Shown: positions 38,090-47,864, counted from the stretch's first letter. The stretch is DNA of 64,000 bases from Cupriavidus nantongensis (GCF_001598055.1 NZ_CP014844.1:806001-870000); one strand, 5' to 3'. The notes: generated by a model not told the origin, from the letters alone. Translations and numbers: made by a program.

Positions 38090-39787
38090 TCAGTCGTTGG
38101 CGTAGATGTTCACGTCCTTGGTCTCGCGGATAAACAGCGCGCCGACCACGAAGGTGAGTGCGGCGATGATGATCGGGTACCAGAGGCCGTAGTAGATGTT
38201 GCCGTTCTGGGCCACCAGCGCGAACGAGATGGTGGGCAGCAGGCCGCCGAACCAGCCGTTGCCGATATGGTAGGGCAGCGACATCGAGGTGTAGCGGATG
38301 CGGGTCGGGAACAGTTCCACCAGCATGGCGGCAATCGGGCCGTACACCATGGTGACGTAGATCACCAGGATGACCAGGATCACCAGCACCATGATCGTGT
38401 TCATCTGCGCCGGGTCGGCCTTGGTCGGGTAACCGGCCGCGGCCATCGAGCTGCCCACTTCCTTCTTGAACGCCGCGATCTGCTGCTTGCTGGCGTCGTC
38501 GAAGCTGTGGCCGTTCACCAGCTTGGCATCGAAGGCCTTGATCTCCTTGTCGCCGATCTTGACGCTGGCCACGGTACCGGCCGGGGCCTCGACCACTTCA
38601 TAGCTTGCCGAGGCCTGCGCCAGGGTACGCTTGGCGATGTCGCACGAGCTGCGGAAGTCGATCTCGCGGGCGATCGGGCTGCCCTGGAACGAGCACTGCT
38701 TCGGATCCGCGGTCACCACGATCTGGGCGCTTTGCTGGGCGCGCTCCAGCGCCGGGTTGGCGTAGTGGGTCAGGGCCTTGAACAGCGGGAAGTAGGTCAG
38801 CACGGCCAGCGCGCAGCCCGCCATGATGATCCACTTGCGGCCGATCTTGTCCGACAGCGCGCCGAAGAAGATGAAGAACGGCGTGCCGATCACCAGTGCG
38901 CCGGCGATCAGCAGGTTGGCCGTCTTGGCATCGACCTTGAGCACCTGGGTCAGGAAGAACAGCGCGTAGAACTGGCCGGTGTACCAGACCACGGCCTGGC
39001 CGGCGGTCAGGCCCAGCAGCGCCAGGATCACGATCTTCAGGTTGCGCCATTGGCCGAACGATTCGGTCAGCGGTGCCTTGGAGGTCTTGCCCTCGGCCTT
39101 CATGCGCTGGAACGCCGGCGATTCATTCATCGACAGCCGGATATAGACCGACACGCCCAGCAGCAGGATCGACAGCAGGAACGGGATGCGCCAGCCCCAG
39201 GTCTCGAAGTTGGGACCGGTCGCCTCGCGGCACAGCAGGATCACGATCAGCGACAGGAACAGGCCGAGCGTGGCGGTGGTCTGGATCCACGAGGTGTACG
39301 CACCGCGCTTGCCGTGCGGGGCGTGTTCGGCCACGTAGGTCGCGGCACCGCCGTACTCGCCGCCCAGCGCCAGGCCCTGCAGCATGCGCAGCGCGATCAG
39401 GATGATCGGCGCGGCCCAGCCGATGGTGGCGTAGCCGGGCAGCAGGCCGACGATGAAGGTCGACACGCCCATGATCAGGATCGTCACCAGGAAGGTGTAC
39501 TTGCGCCCGATCATGTCGCCGAGGCGGCCGAACACCAGCGCGCCGAACGGCCGCACGATAAAGCCGGCGGCAAACGCGAGCAGCGCGAAGATGAAGGCCG
39601 AGGTCGGGTCCAGCCCGGCAAAGAACTGCTTGGCGATGATCGCCGCCAGCGAGCCATACAGGTAAAAGTCGTACCACTCGAACACCGTGCCCAGCGACGA
39701 GGCAAAGATCACCTTGCGCTCTTCGGCAGTCATCGGTGCGTTCTGCGCGCCCCCTCCGGGCACCGCAACGTTTTGCACGTTTGCCAT
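38090..39787 (-). CDS. MHS-family MFS transporter with a large periplasmic insertion
   Basis: Metabolite:H+ symporter-type major facilitator, 565 residues. FEWYDFYLYGSLAAIIAKQFF, then GRLGDMIGRKYTF (the loop 2-3 signature) and the matching SDKIGRKWIIMAG in the second half are clear. Residues 340-463, between predicted TM9 and TM10, form a hydrophilic insertion of about 120 residues with two cysteines (365 and 382). Ordinary MHS carriers such as ProP and ShiA are 430-500 residues. The substrate is unknown; organic acids or betaines are typical. It has its own terminator and a 245-base upstream gap. Confidence 0.88.
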   Translation of the reverse strand: MANVQNVAVPGGGAQNAPMTAEERKVIFASSLGTVFEWYDFYLYGSLAAIIAKQFFAGLDPTSAFIFALLAFAAGFIVRPFGALVFGRLGDMIGRKYTFLVTILIMGVSTFIVGLLPGYATIGWAAPIILIALRMLQGLALGGEYGGAATYVAEHAPHGKRGAYTSWIQTTATLGLFLSLIVILLCREATGPNFETWGWRIPFLLSILLLGVSVYIRLSMNESPAFQRMKAEGKTSKAPLTESFGQWRNLKIVILALLGLTAGQAVVWYTGQFYALFFLTQVLKVDAKTANLLIAGALVIGTPFFIFFGALSDKIGRKWIIMAGCALAVLTYFPLFKALTHYANPALERAQQSAQIVVTADPKQCSFQGSPIAREIDFRSSCDIAKRTLAQASASYEVVEAPAGTVASVKIGDKEIKAFDAKLVNGHSFDDASKQQIAAFKKEVGSSMAAAGYPTKADPAQMNTIMVLVILVILVIYVTMVYGPIAAMLVELFPTRIRYTSMSLPYHIGNGWFGGLLPTISFALVAQNGNIYYGLWYPIIIAALTFVVGALFIRETKDVNIYAND

Positions 39788-40032
39788 TGTCTCCTCCGTC
39801 TGGAATGGATCCCGGGGCGGGCGTGGCGCGCGGAAAGCGCCGCGCGGCTGGCCCTATGCCCAGAGTTGCAGAGGATTGTGGGTGGCGAAACTTACTGCGT
39901 TCTGACAGATTCCGGCGTGCCGCCAGCAAAAAACGTCGGGGTATACGCTAGGCGCGCACGGGTCCGTGGATGCTGCGCTGCGGGCCTTCGGCACGTGCGC
40001 TCCGCACGGTTATGCGCGTTGCAGGCGTGCGG

Positions 40033-40371
40033 CTATGCAGCATCCGCGCCGGGCCCGCGCGACGCGCCTTGCGATGGCATTGCCGCCGGCGGCGGCCCGG
40101 CGCGGTGGGCTTCGGCTTCGGCATCGTCATGGTTCATGCGCCAGGCGTAGAGCGCGGCCATCAGCACATAGACCACCAGCGCGCCCTGCGCGCCGACCCA
40201 GAACGAGAACGGCCAGCCGAAGAAGTCGAAGCGCAGGTCGCGTGCAAACCACGCCACCACGAAGGTGACCGTGAACCAGACCGCGAGCAGGCCGCCGATC
40301 CAGCGCAGGTTGCGATGCCAGGCGAGGCGATGGCGCGCGTCGGCGCTGCCGGGGGCAGGGGTGTCGTTCAT
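40033..40371 (-). CDS. DUF4212 protein, sodium/solute symporter small subunit
   Basis: A 112-residue protein with two hydrophobic segments (WIGGLLAVWFTVTFVVAWF and WVGAQGALVVYVLMAALYAW) separated by DLRFDFFGWPFSF, the DUF4212 signature. This subunit usually lies beside a large SSS-family sodium:solute symporter, but none is next to it here. The start overlaps the histidine kinase stop by four bases. The C-terminal 30 residues are Ala/Pro-rich and variable-looking. Confidence 0.85.
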   Translation of the reverse strand: MNDTPAPGSADARHRLAWHRNLRWIGGLLAVWFTVTFVVAWFARDLRFDFFGWPFSFWVGAQGALVVYVLMAALYAWRMNHDDAEAEAHRAGPPPAAMPSQGASRGPGADAA

Positions 40372-41915
40372 GCGGACGGAAAGTTTTCGGGACGGCGCAG
40401 CGTCACGCGGAAATGCGCGCCGGCCAGCCGTGGCGATTGCTGGTAGACGTGGTCCGAGATCTGCACGTCGCCGCCGTGCTGCTGCACGATTTCACGCACG
40501 ATCGCCAGGCCCAGGCCGCTGCCTTCGGTGTTGGTGCCGAGCACGCGGTAGAAGCGCTCCATCACGCGCTCTCGCTCCGACGGCGCAATGCCCGGGCCGG
40601 TGTCTTCCACGTCCAGATAGGCGAACGGTTCGAAGGCGTCGGCGCTGACCCGCACCGTGGCGCGGCCGCCGCGCGGCGTGTAGCGGATGGCGTTGTCGAG
40701 CAGGTTGTTCAGCATCTCGGTCAGCATCAGGCGATTGCCCTGGACCATCACCGGATGGTCGTCGGCATCCAGGCCCAGGTCGATGTCGCGCGCCCATGCC
40801 CGCGGCAGCCAGTCCTTGACCACTTCGCGCGCCAGCGCCGCCAGGTCGAGCGCGGCCATGCCGCCGGTGCCGGCCAGGTTTTCCATGCGCGCCAGCGACA
40901 GCAGCTGCGTCACCAGGTGCGCGGTGCGTTCCGAGCTGCCCGCGATCTGCGCCAGCGAGCGCCGCAGTTCTTCCGGCGACTGCTCGCGCTGCGCCAGCTC
41001 GGCCTGCATGCGCAGGCCCGCCAGCGGGGTCTTCATCTGGTGCGCGGCATCGGCGATAAAGCGCTTCTGGGTCTGCACCGACTGGTCCAGCCGCGCCAGC
41101 AGGTCGTTGAACGAGCCCACCAGCGGCGTGATCTCCTGCGGCGCGGCGCGTTCGTCGATGGGGCTGGTATCGCCCGGGTTGCGTGCGCGGATGCGCTGCT
41201 GGATCGCGGTCAGCGGCGCCAGCCCGCGGGACAGCCCGAACCACACCAGCACCACCGCCAGCGGCAGGATCACGAACTGCGGCAGGATCACGCCCTTGAT
41301 GATCTCGTTGGCCAGCCGCGCGCGCTTGTCCAGCGTTTCGGCCACCTGCACCAGCACCGGCTGGGTGCCGCTGACCTGCTTCAGCTCGATATAGGTGTAG
41401 GCCACGCGCACGTCGTTGCCGGCGACGCGGTCATCGCGCAGCGACACCAGCCCGGCGTGGCCCTGGTCTTCCTCGGAAGGCAGCGGCAGGTCCTGGTCGC
41501 CGGCGATGTACTCGCCGCGCTTGCCGACCACCTGGTAGTAGATATTGTCGGTCTCGTCGGCGCGCAGGATCTCGCGCGCCGACAGCGGCAGCTGCAGCGT
41601 GACGCGGCCGTTGACCTCGCGCACCTGCTGCGACAGCACGATGGCGCTGGCTTCGAGCGCGCGGTCGAACGGACCATTGGCGATCGACTTGGCCACCAGG
41701 TAGGTCACCGCGATGCTCATCGGCCAGAGCAGCAGCAGCGGCGCCAGCATCCAGTCGAGGATCTCGCCGAACAGCGAGCGCGGCGCGGGGTGGGCGGTGC
41801 TTTCCTCCAGGTGCGGCAGCGCGTCGGCCAGGTCCTGGTCGGTAGCGTCCGGCGTGGAGGGGGGAGGGGGCGTGGCGCGCGGCACGCGCCGCCAGGGCAG
41901 TCGCAGCAGGCTCAT
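40368..41915 (-). CDS. TctE-like sensor histidine kinase
   Basis: Inner-membrane sensor kinase, 515 residues. Two membrane segments (about 57-76 and 210-228) flank a periplasmic TctE-type sensor domain; HAMP follows near 229-285. The phospho-acceptor is His292 in FIADAAHQMKTPLAGL, and the HATPase_c part has NLLDNAIRYTPRGG, DTGPGIA and GSGLGLAIV. TctE-type kinases sense tricarboxylates or other organic acids. It is the partner of the upstream regulator, with a 58-base gap. Confidence 0.92.
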   Translation of the reverse strand: MSLLRLPWRRVPRATPPPPSTPDATDQDLADALPHLEESTAHPAPRSLFGEILDWMLAPLLLLWPMSIAVTYLVAKSIANGPFDRALEASAIVLSQQVREVNGRVTLQLPLSAREILRADETDNIYYQVVGKRGEYIAGDQDLPLPSEEDQGHAGLVSLRDDRVAGNDVRVAYTYIELKQVSGTQPVLVQVAETLDKRARLANEIIKGVILPQFVILPLAVVLVWFGLSRGLAPLTAIQQRIRARNPGDTSPIDERAAPQEITPLVGSFNDLLARLDQSVQTQKRFIADAAHQMKTPLAGLRMQAELAQREQSPEELRRSLAQIAGSSERTAHLVTQLLSLARMENLAGTGGMAALDLAALAREVVKDWLPRAWARDIDLGLDADDHPVMVQGNRLMLTEMLNNLLDNAIRYTPRGGRATVRVSADAFEPFAYLDVEDTGPGIAPSERERVMERFYRVLGTNTEGSGLGLAIVREIVQQHGGDVQISDHVYQQSPRLAGAHFRVTLRRPENFPSA

Positions 41916-41973
41916 GTCGGCGAGGTTGCGCTCAGGTCGGTCGCGTGGCCTGCGGTAATGGGATCAGTGAGGA

Positions 41974-42663
41974 TCAATGCGGCGTGGCCACCGCCGGCTG
42001 GAATTTCTCCAGGCAGTAGCCCAGCCCGCGCACGGTGGCGATGCGGATGCCGCCGACCTCGATCTTCTTGCGCAGGCGGTGCACATAGACTTCGATGGCA
42101 TTGTTGCTGACTTCCTCGCCCCATTCGCACAGGTGGTCCACCAGCTGTTCCTTCGATACCAGGCGGCCGCTGCGCGTGAGCAGGATCTCGAGCAGGCCGA
42201 TCTCGCGCGCGGACAGCTCCAGCATCTGGTCATTGAGATAGGCGATGCGCCCGACCTGGTCGTACGCCAGCGGCCCGTGCCGCATCAGCGTGGCACCGCC
42301 GCCGGCGCCGCGCCGCACCAGCGCGCGCACGCGCGCTTCCAGCTCGGACAGCGCGAAGGGTTTGGCCATGTAGTCGTCGGCGCCGAGGTCCAGGCCCTTG
42401 ACGCGCTCGTCGACGCTGTCGGCGGCGGTCAGGATCAGCACCGGCAGCATCGCGCCGCGCGCGCGCAGGCGCTTGAGCACCTCCAGCCCGGACATGCGCG
42501 GCAGGCCCAGGTCGAGGATCAGCAGGTCGAAGGTCTGGGTCGACAGCGCCGAGTCGGCTTCCAGGCCATTGGCGACATGGTCGACGGCGTAGCCCGAGTG
42601 GCGTAGCGAACGGGTCAGGCCGTCGGCCAGCACGTCGTCATCTTCGGCGATCAGAATGCGCAT
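41974..42663 (-). CDS. TctD-like OmpR-family response regulator
   Basis: A 229-residue OmpR/PhoB-type regulator. The receiver has the acidic pair in AEDDD, phospho-acceptor Asp51 and Lys101 (MAKPF). The winged-helix DNA-binding domain (about 130-220) ends with NAIEVYVHRLRKKIE and IATVRGLGYCLE. The start at 42663 is chosen because the receiver begins there (MRILIAEDD). With the TctE-like kinase it forms a standard two-component pair read away from recA. Confidence 0.93.
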   Translation of the reverse strand: MRILIAEDDDVLADGLTRSLRHSGYAVDHVANGLEADSALSTQTFDLLILDLGLPRMSGLEVLKRLRARGAMLPVLILTAADSVDERVKGLDLGADDYMAKPFALSELEARVRALVRRGAGGGATLMRHGPLAYDQVGRIAYLNDQMLELSAREIGLLEILLTRSGRLVSKEQLVDHLCEWGEEVSNNAIEVYVHRLRKKIEVGGIRIATVRGLGYCLEKFQPAVATPH

Positions 42664-42729
42664 GGTTGTCTCCACCCTGGCCGGCATAGCCGGCACCGGT
42701 GCGCAACGGGCACGGGGGCGCGAAGGGGC

Positions 42730-42758
42730 TTGCCAAGCATACTGTCTTTTTATACAGT
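42730..42758 (+). promoter_or_regulatory. recA promoter with overlapping LexA box
   Basis: A LexA (SOS) box ctgtctttttatacag at 42742-42757 matches CTGT-N8-ACAG exactly. It overlaps a -10 TACAGT (42753-42758) that stands 17 bases from a -35 TTGCCA (42730-42735). LexA binding would therefore block RNA polymerase directly. The leader before the recA ATG at 42900 would be about 135 bases. Confidence 0.88.
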
Positions 42759-42899
42759 ACCCGCACGTTCCGCTGGGGCCGCCCGGGGAGACCCCCTGGA
42801 GTGCGGCCGCGCAGACAGCCGGGCCGGCGCTGATGCCGGCAAATGCCGGTGCCGCGCCACATGCGGCCTATTTATACACCATTTGATTCAAGGACGACC

Positions 42900-43964
42900 A
42901 TGGACGACAAGAAGGCAGGTGCCGGCGTGAGCGCCGAGAAGCAGAAGGCGCTTGCCGCCGCGCTCTCCCAGATCGAGAAGCAGTTCGGCAAGGGCTCGAT
43001 CATGCGCCTGGGCGACGGCGAGGTCGAAAAGGACATCCAGGTGGTTTCCACCGGTTCGCTCGGCCTGGACATCGCGCTTGGCGTCGGTGGCCTGCCGCGC
43101 GGCCGCGTGGTCGAGATCTACGGGCCGGAATCGTCGGGCAAGACCACGCTGACGCTGCAGGTGGTGGCCGAGATGCAGAAGCTGGGCGGCACCTGCGCCT
43201 TTATCGACGCCGAGCACGCGCTGGACGTCAACTACGCCTCCAAGCTCGGCGTCAATGTCGGCGACCTGCTGATCTCGCAGCCCGACACCGGCGAGCAGGC
43301 CCTCGAAATCACCGACGCGCTGGTGCGCTCGGGCTCGATCGACCTGATCATCATCGACTCGGTCGCGGCGCTGGTGCCCAAGGCCGAAATCGAAGGCGAA
43401 ATGGGCGATTCTCTGCCCGGCCTGCAGGCCCGCCTGATGAGCCAGGCGCTGCGCAAGCTGACCGGCACCATCAAGCGCACCAACTGCCTGGTGATTTTCA
43501 TCAACCAGATCCGCATGAAGATCGGCGTGATGTTCGGCTCGCCCGAAACCACCACCGGCGGCAACGCGCTGAAGTTCTACGCCTCGGTGCGCCTGGACAT
43601 CCGCCGCATCGGCTCGATCAAGAAGGGCGACGACGTGATCGGCAACGAGACCAAGGTCAAGGTGGTCAAGAACAAGGTGTCGCCGCCGTTCCGCGAGGCC
43701 TTCTTCGACATCCTCTACGGCCAGGGCATCTCGCGCCAGGGCGAGATCATCGACCTGGGCGTCGATGCCAAGATCGTCGAGAAGTCCGGCGCCTGGTACA
43801 GCTACAACGGCGAGAAGATCGGCCAGGGCAAGGACAACGCCCGTGAATACCTGCGCGAGAACCCGGACATTGCAGCCGAGATCGAAAACAAGGTGCGCGC
43901 GGCGCTGGGCGTGGTGGCCATGAACCCCACCGCCGCAGCCGCGGCGGCAACGGTCGAAGACTGA
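42900..43964 (+). CDS. recA: Recombinase RecA
   Basis: Homologous recombination and SOS co-protease, 354 residues. The Walker A motif GPESSGKT is at residues 75-82, [21 protein letters not shown] covers the DNA-binding loop L1, and [36 protein letters not shown] covers L2 in pieces. The C-terminus ends in the usual acidic stretch but is short. AAGGACGACC precedes the ATG at 42900. A strong terminator follows, then recX. Confidence 0.98.
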   Translation: MDDKKAGAGVSAEKQKALAAALSQIEKQFGKGSIMRLGDGEVEKDIQVVSTGSLGLDIALGVGGLPRGRVVEIYGPESSGKTTLTLQVVAEMQKLGGTCAFIDAEHALDVNYASKLGVNVGDLLISQPDTGEQALEITDALVRSGSIDLIIIDSVAALVPKAEIEGEMGDSLPGLQARLMSQALRKLTGTIKRTNCLVIFINQIRMKIGVMFGSPETTTGGNALKFYASVRLDIRRIGSIKKGDDVIGNETKVKVVKNKVSPPFREAFFDILYGQGISRQGEIIDLGVDAKIVEKSGAWYSYNGEKIGQGKDNAREYLRENPDIAAEIENKVRAALGVVAMNPTAAAAAATVED

Positions 43965-43993
43965 CCGCACCGGCGGCCGTCGCGCCATCCGGG

Positions 43994-44027
43994 AAGGCCG
44001 GGGCATCGCCGATGCCCCGGCCTTTTT
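43994..44027 (+). terminator. Intrinsic terminator after recA
   Basis: Fourteen-bp arms aaggccggggcatc (43994-44007) and gatgccccggcctt (44011-44024) with a three-base loop, then TTTTT ending at 44027. It would limit recX transcription to read-through or its own start. Confidence 0.93.
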
Positions 44028-44073
44028 GCTTGGCGGGCGGCGCCGTCTTCCCAACCGCTGATCCCGGTCACCC

Positions 44074-44541
44074 ATGGCAACCCGTCCCCCGCTGTCGCTG
44101 AAGGCCCGCGCCGTCGGCTACCTGTCGCGCCGCGAGCACAGCCGCGCCGAGCTGGCGCGCAAGCTGGCGCCGCATGCAGAATCGCCGGAGCAGCTGGAAC
44201 AGCTGCTGGACGCGCTGGAGCGCGAGAACTGGCTGTCGAACCAGCGCTTTGCCGACAGCCTCGTGCATCGCCGCGGCGCCCGCTACGGCACCGCGCGCGT
44301 GATGCAGGAGGCCAAGACCCACAAGCTCGACAGCGAACAGCTGGGCGAACTGCAGGAGCGCCTGCGCGCCACCGAGGCCGAGCGCGCGCGCGAGGTCTGG
44401 CGCAAGCGCTTCGGCACGCCGCCCGACACGCCCGAGGCGCGCGCCAGGCAGATCCGCTTCATGGTGGCGCGCGGCTTTTCGCGCGCGGTGGTCGGCAAGA
44501 TCATCCAGGGCGCGGACGAGGACTACGGCGACGCGGACTGA
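44074..44541 (+). CDS. recX: Regulatory protein RecX
   Basis: A 155-residue helical RecA modulator. RAVGYLSRREHSRAELARKL opens the first three-helix repeat, NWLSNQRFADSLVHRRGARYG is the family core, and the last repeat ends in ARGFSRAVVGKIIQG. It sits 109 bases after recA beyond the terminator, as in many proteobacteria, so its level is kept below RecA. Confidence 0.94.
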   Translation: MATRPPLSLKARAVGYLSRREHSRAELARKLAPHAESPEQLEQLLDALERENWLSNQRFADSLVHRRGARYGTARVMQEAKTHKLDSEQLGELQERLRATEAERAREVWRKRFGTPPDTPEARARQIRFMVARGFSRAVVGKIIQGADEDYGDAD

Positions 44542-44858
44542 GCCGCGCGGCGTGGCAGCGCAGGCAATTACCTGCATTGCCATCATGTGTATTTCGCTGC
44601 GTTGCGTCATCGCGCCCTGCCGGCGCCTGAGCTTTGTCGCGGCCGGGAAGCCGGTGCCTGCTGGTGCATTGCGGCAAGGCGGCCCGGGCTGCCACGCTGC
44701 CATGGTCGGCCGACAATCCGGGCGCGACAGTTGGCGCACAAGGATGTTCCCGGCCAACGCGGCATGGCATGTTAAACTCCCCGGGTTATTCGGTGCCGCG
44801 GCACCACGGTGCCCCAGCCCCCCGTATTCTCCGAATCTTCCGTATCTCCAGCCTGGCC
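44542..44858. other. Intergenic region between recX and the DUF2889 gene
   Basis: A 317-base gap. It holds a 16-base near-palindrome gcaggcaattacctgc (44560-44575, one mismatched pair) followed by attgcc, which also pairs with ggcaat. A possible -10 TAAACT at 44773-44778 lies upstream of the next gene, with no clear -35. No gene or RNA is visible. Confidence 0.45.
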
Positions 44859-45566
44859 ATGCCTCTGTCCCAGCCCGTCAACCGCTCCCTGCGTCACCGT
44901 CGCGCCATCGCGGCCGAGGCGTACCAGAGGGAGGACGGCCTGTGGGACATCGAGGTGCGCCTGACCGACACCAAGCCCCGCGACATCGAACTGGCCGGCG
45001 ACCGCATCCGCCCGCAAGGCCAGCCGCTGCACGACCTGTGGCTGCGCATCACGATCGATGAGCAAATGACGGTGCTGGATGCCGAAGCCTGTTCCGACTG
45101 GGTGCCTTACCCGTCGCAGTGCGACACCATCGGTCCGGCCTACCGCAAGCTGATCGGACTGAACCTGCGCAAGGGTTTCCGCAAGGCCGTGCGCGAGCGC
45201 CTGGGCGGGGTCGGCGGCTGTTCCCACCTGACCGAAGCCGCCGGCGTGCTGCCCAGCACCGCGATCCAGGCCTTTGCCGGCGAGGTCATCAGTATCCGCG
45301 ACAACGGCGAGGACGATCCGAATCCGGAACCGCCCTATCAGTTGAACGGCTGCCACGCCCTGCGTTTCGACGGCGAGGTGGTTCGTCAGTTTTACCCGCG
45401 CTGGTATGGTCACCAGCCGACGCCCAAGGCAAGGGCCGAGGCCGCGCCTGCCGTCGCATCCGCGCCCCAGGCGCAGCAGCCCGCGGCCAATGGCGACCGC
45501 GGTGGTCACGCAATCGACGGCAACGACGCTGTCCCGGCCGACCGGCCGACCGGCACCTCCGGCTGA
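44859..45566 (+). CDS. DUF2889 domain protein
   Basis: A 235-residue protein with the DUF2889 core: HRRAIAAEAYQREDGLWDIEVRLTDTK near the start, CDTIGPAYRKLIGLNLRKGFRKAV and GGCSHLTEAA in the middle. The domain's function is unknown. The last 50 residues are Ala/Pro/Gln-rich and disordered. The ATG at 44859 is taken because the family N-terminus follows; the frame is open upstream. It lies 90 bases before sucC on the same strand. Confidence 0.85.
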   Translation: MPLSQPVNRSLRHRRAIAAEAYQREDGLWDIEVRLTDTKPRDIELAGDRIRPQGQPLHDLWLRITIDEQMTVLDAEACSDWVPYPSQCDTIGPAYRKLIGLNLRKGFRKAVRERLGGVGGCSHLTEAAGVLPSTAIQAFAGEVISIRDNGEDDPNPEPPYQLNGCHALRFDGEVVRQFYPRWYGHQPTPKARAEAAPAVASAPQAQQPAANGDRGGHAIDGNDAVPADRPTGTSG

Positions 45567-45656
45567 TTCTCAGGATCGGCCAGCCCCGACGAGAGAGTTC
45601 GTCTTCTTTCAGATTCTTCCCTTCTACCTTTTACGCCTACCCGAAAGGAAACACGC

Positions 45657-46823
45657 ATGAATATCCATGAGTATCAAGGCAAGGAAATCCTGCGCAAATA
45701 CAATGTGCCGGTTCCGCGCGGCATCCCCGCGTTCTCGGTTGACGAGGCCCTGAAGGCCGCAGAACAGCTCGGCGGCCCGGTGTGGGTTGTCAAGGCGCAG
45801 ATCCACGCGGGTGGCCGCGGCAAGGGCGGCGGCGTCAAGGTTGCCAAGAGCATGGACGAGGTCAAGACCTACGCGTCCAACATTCTCGGCATGCAGCTGG
45901 TCACGCACCAGACCGGTCCGGAAGGCAAGAAGGTCAACCGCCTGCTGATCGAAGAAGGCGCCGACATCAAGAAGGAACTGTACGTTTCGCTGGTGGTGGA
46001 CCGCGTGTCGCAGAAGATCGCCCTGATGGCGTCGAGCGAAGGCGGCATGGACATCGAGGAAGTCGCTGCCCACTCCCCGGAAAAGATCCACACCCTGATC
46101 GTCGAGCCGTCGACCGGCCTGACCGACGCTGACGCCGACGACATCGCCCGCAAGATCGGCGTGCCCGACGCGAGCGTGGCGCAAGCCCGCCAGGCCCTGC
46201 AAGGCCTGTACAAGGCGTTCTACGAAACCGACGCCTCGCTGGCCGAAATCAACCCGCTGATCCTGACCGGCGACGGCAAGGTGATCGCGCTCGACGCCAA
46301 GTTCAACTTCGACTCGAACGCGCTGTTCCGTCATCCGGAAATCGTCGCCTACCGCGACCTGGATGAAGAAGACGCCAACGAAATCGAAGCCTCGAAGTTC
46401 GACCTGGCCTACATCTCGCTGGACGGCAACATCGGCTGCCTGGTGAACGGCGCCGGCCTGGCCATGGCCACCATGGACACCATCAAGCTGTTCGGCGGCG
46501 AGCCGGCCAACTTCCTCGACGTGGGCGGCGGTGCCACCACCGAGAAGGTGACCGAAGCCTTCAAGCTGATGCTGAAGAACCCGAACGTGCAGGCCATCCT
46601 GGTCAACATCTTCGGCGGCATCATGCGTTGCGACGTGATCGCCGAAGGCGTGATCTCGGCGTCGAAGGCCGTGTCGCTGAACGTGCCGCTGGTCGTGCGC
46701 ATGAAGGGCACCAACGAAGAGCTGGGCCGCAAGATGCTGGCTGACTCGGGCCTGCCGATCATCTCGGCCGACACGATGGAAGAAGCCGCCCAGAAGGTCG
46801 TGGCTGCCGCCGCCGGCAAGTAA
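45657..46823 (+). CDS. sucC: Succinate--CoA ligase (ADP-forming) beta subunit
   Basis: TCA-cycle enzyme subunit, 388 residues, binding nucleotide through an ATP-grasp domain. [22 protein letters not shown] is the invariant start; [14 protein letters not shown] is the nucleotide loop; [11 protein letters not shown] and [15 protein letters not shown] lie in the CoA-ligase part. AAAGGAAACACGC before the ATG is a strong ribosome binding site. sucD follows after 88 bases. Confidence 0.97.
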   Translation: MNIHEYQGKEILRKYNVPVPRGIPAFSVDEALKAAEQLGGPVWVVKAQIHAGGRGKGGGVKVAKSMDEVKTYASNILGMQLVTHQTGPEGKKVNRLLIEEGADIKKELYVSLVVDRVSQKIALMASSEGGMDIEEVAAHSPEKIHTLIVEPSTGLTDADADDIARKIGVPDASVAQARQALQGLYKAFYETDASLAEINPLILTGDGKVIALDAKFNFDSNALFRHPEIVAYRDLDEEDANEIEASKFDLAYISLDGNIGCLVNGAGLAMATMDTIKLFGGEPANFLDVGGGATTEKVTEAFKLMLKNPNVQAILVNIFGGIMRCDVIAEGVISASKAVSLNVPLVVRMKGTNEELGRKMLADSGLPIISADTMEEAAQKVVAAAAGK

Positions 46824-46911
46824 GCCGAGGCGCCGTTACCCAATACAAGCGAACTTCGGCAGCGCGCGTGGCCTTTGCCCGCGCTGCCAGAGTCAAGCAA
46901 AGGACGAAAGC

Positions 46912-47793
46912 ATGTCGATTCTGATCAACAAAGACACCAAAGTCATTACCCAGGGCATCACCGGCAAGACCGGCCAGTTCCACACCCGTGGCTGCCGCGA
47001 CTACGCCAACGGCAAGAACGCCTTCGTCGCCGGCGTGAACCCGAAGAAGGCCGGCGAAGACTTCGAAGGCATTCCCATCTACGCCAGCGTCAAGGACGCC
47101 AAGGCCCAGACCGGCGCCACCGTGTCGGTCATCTACGTGCCGCCCGCAGGCGCCGCTGCCGCGATCTGGGAAGCCGTTGACGCCGACCTGGACCTGGTGG
47201 TCTGCATCACCGAAGGCATCCCCGTGCGCGACATGATGGAAGTCAAGGACCGCATGCGCCGCGAAAACAAGAAGACCCTGCTGCTGGGGCCGAACTGCCC
47301 GGGCCTGATCACGCCGGACGAAATCAAGATCGGCATCATGCCGGGCCACATCCACAAGAAGGGCCGCATCGGCGTGGTGTCGCGCTCGGGCACGCTGACG
47401 TACGAAGCCGTGGGCCAGCTGACCGCGCTGGGCCTGGGCCAGTCGTCGGCCGTCGGCATCGGTGGCGACCCCATCAACGGCCTGAAGCACATCGACGTGA
47501 TGAAGATGTTCAACGACGATCCGGAAACGGACGCCGTGGTCATGATCGGTGAGATCGGCGGTCCGGACGAGGCCAACGCGGCCAACTGGATCAAGGACAA
47601 CATGAAGAAGCCGGTGGTCGGCTTCATCGCTGGCGTGACCGCGCCTCCGGGCAAGCGCATGGGCCACGCCGGCGCGCTGATCTCGGGCGGTGCCGATACC
47701 GCCCAGGCCAAGCTGGAAATCATGGAAGCCTGCGGTATCAAGGTGACCAAGAACCCGTCGGAAATGGGCCGCCTGCTGAAGGCAATGCTGTAA
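46912..47793 (+). CDS. sucD: Succinate--CoA ligase alpha subunit
   Basis: CoA-binding, phosphohistidine-bearing subunit, 293 residues. QGITGKTGQFHTRGC starts the CoA-binding Rossmann domain, and His252 in GHAGALISGG is the phosphorylated residue. GPNCPGLITP is conserved. It pairs with sucC and ends before a strong terminator. Both genes show a strongly expressed codon pattern (few rare codons). Confidence 0.97.
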   Translation: MSILINKDTKVITQGITGKTGQFHTRGCRDYANGKNAFVAGVNPKKAGEDFEGIPIYASVKDAKAQTGATVSVIYVPPAGAAAAIWEAVDADLDLVVCITEGIPVRDMMEVKDRMRRENKKTLLLGPNCPGLITPDEIKIGIMPGHIHKKGRIGVVSRSGTLTYEAVGQLTALGLGQSSAVGIGGDPINGLKHIDVMKMFNDDPETDAVVMIGEIGGPDEANAANWIKDNMKKPVVGFIAGVTAPPGKRMGHAGALISGGADTAQAKLEIMEACGIKVTKNPSEMGRLLKAML

Positions 47794-47841
47794 GCCCCTG
47801 GCCGACTTTCCCGCGACAGCGGGATCGACCGTTCCAGCAAT

Positions 47842-47864
47842 GCCCCCGCTTCGGCGGGGGCTTT
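47842..47864 (+). terminator. Intrinsic terminator after sucCD
   Basis: Eight-bp arms gcccccgc (47842-47849) and gcgggggc (47854-47861) with a TTCG loop, then TTTGTCTTTT. Confidence 0.9.
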
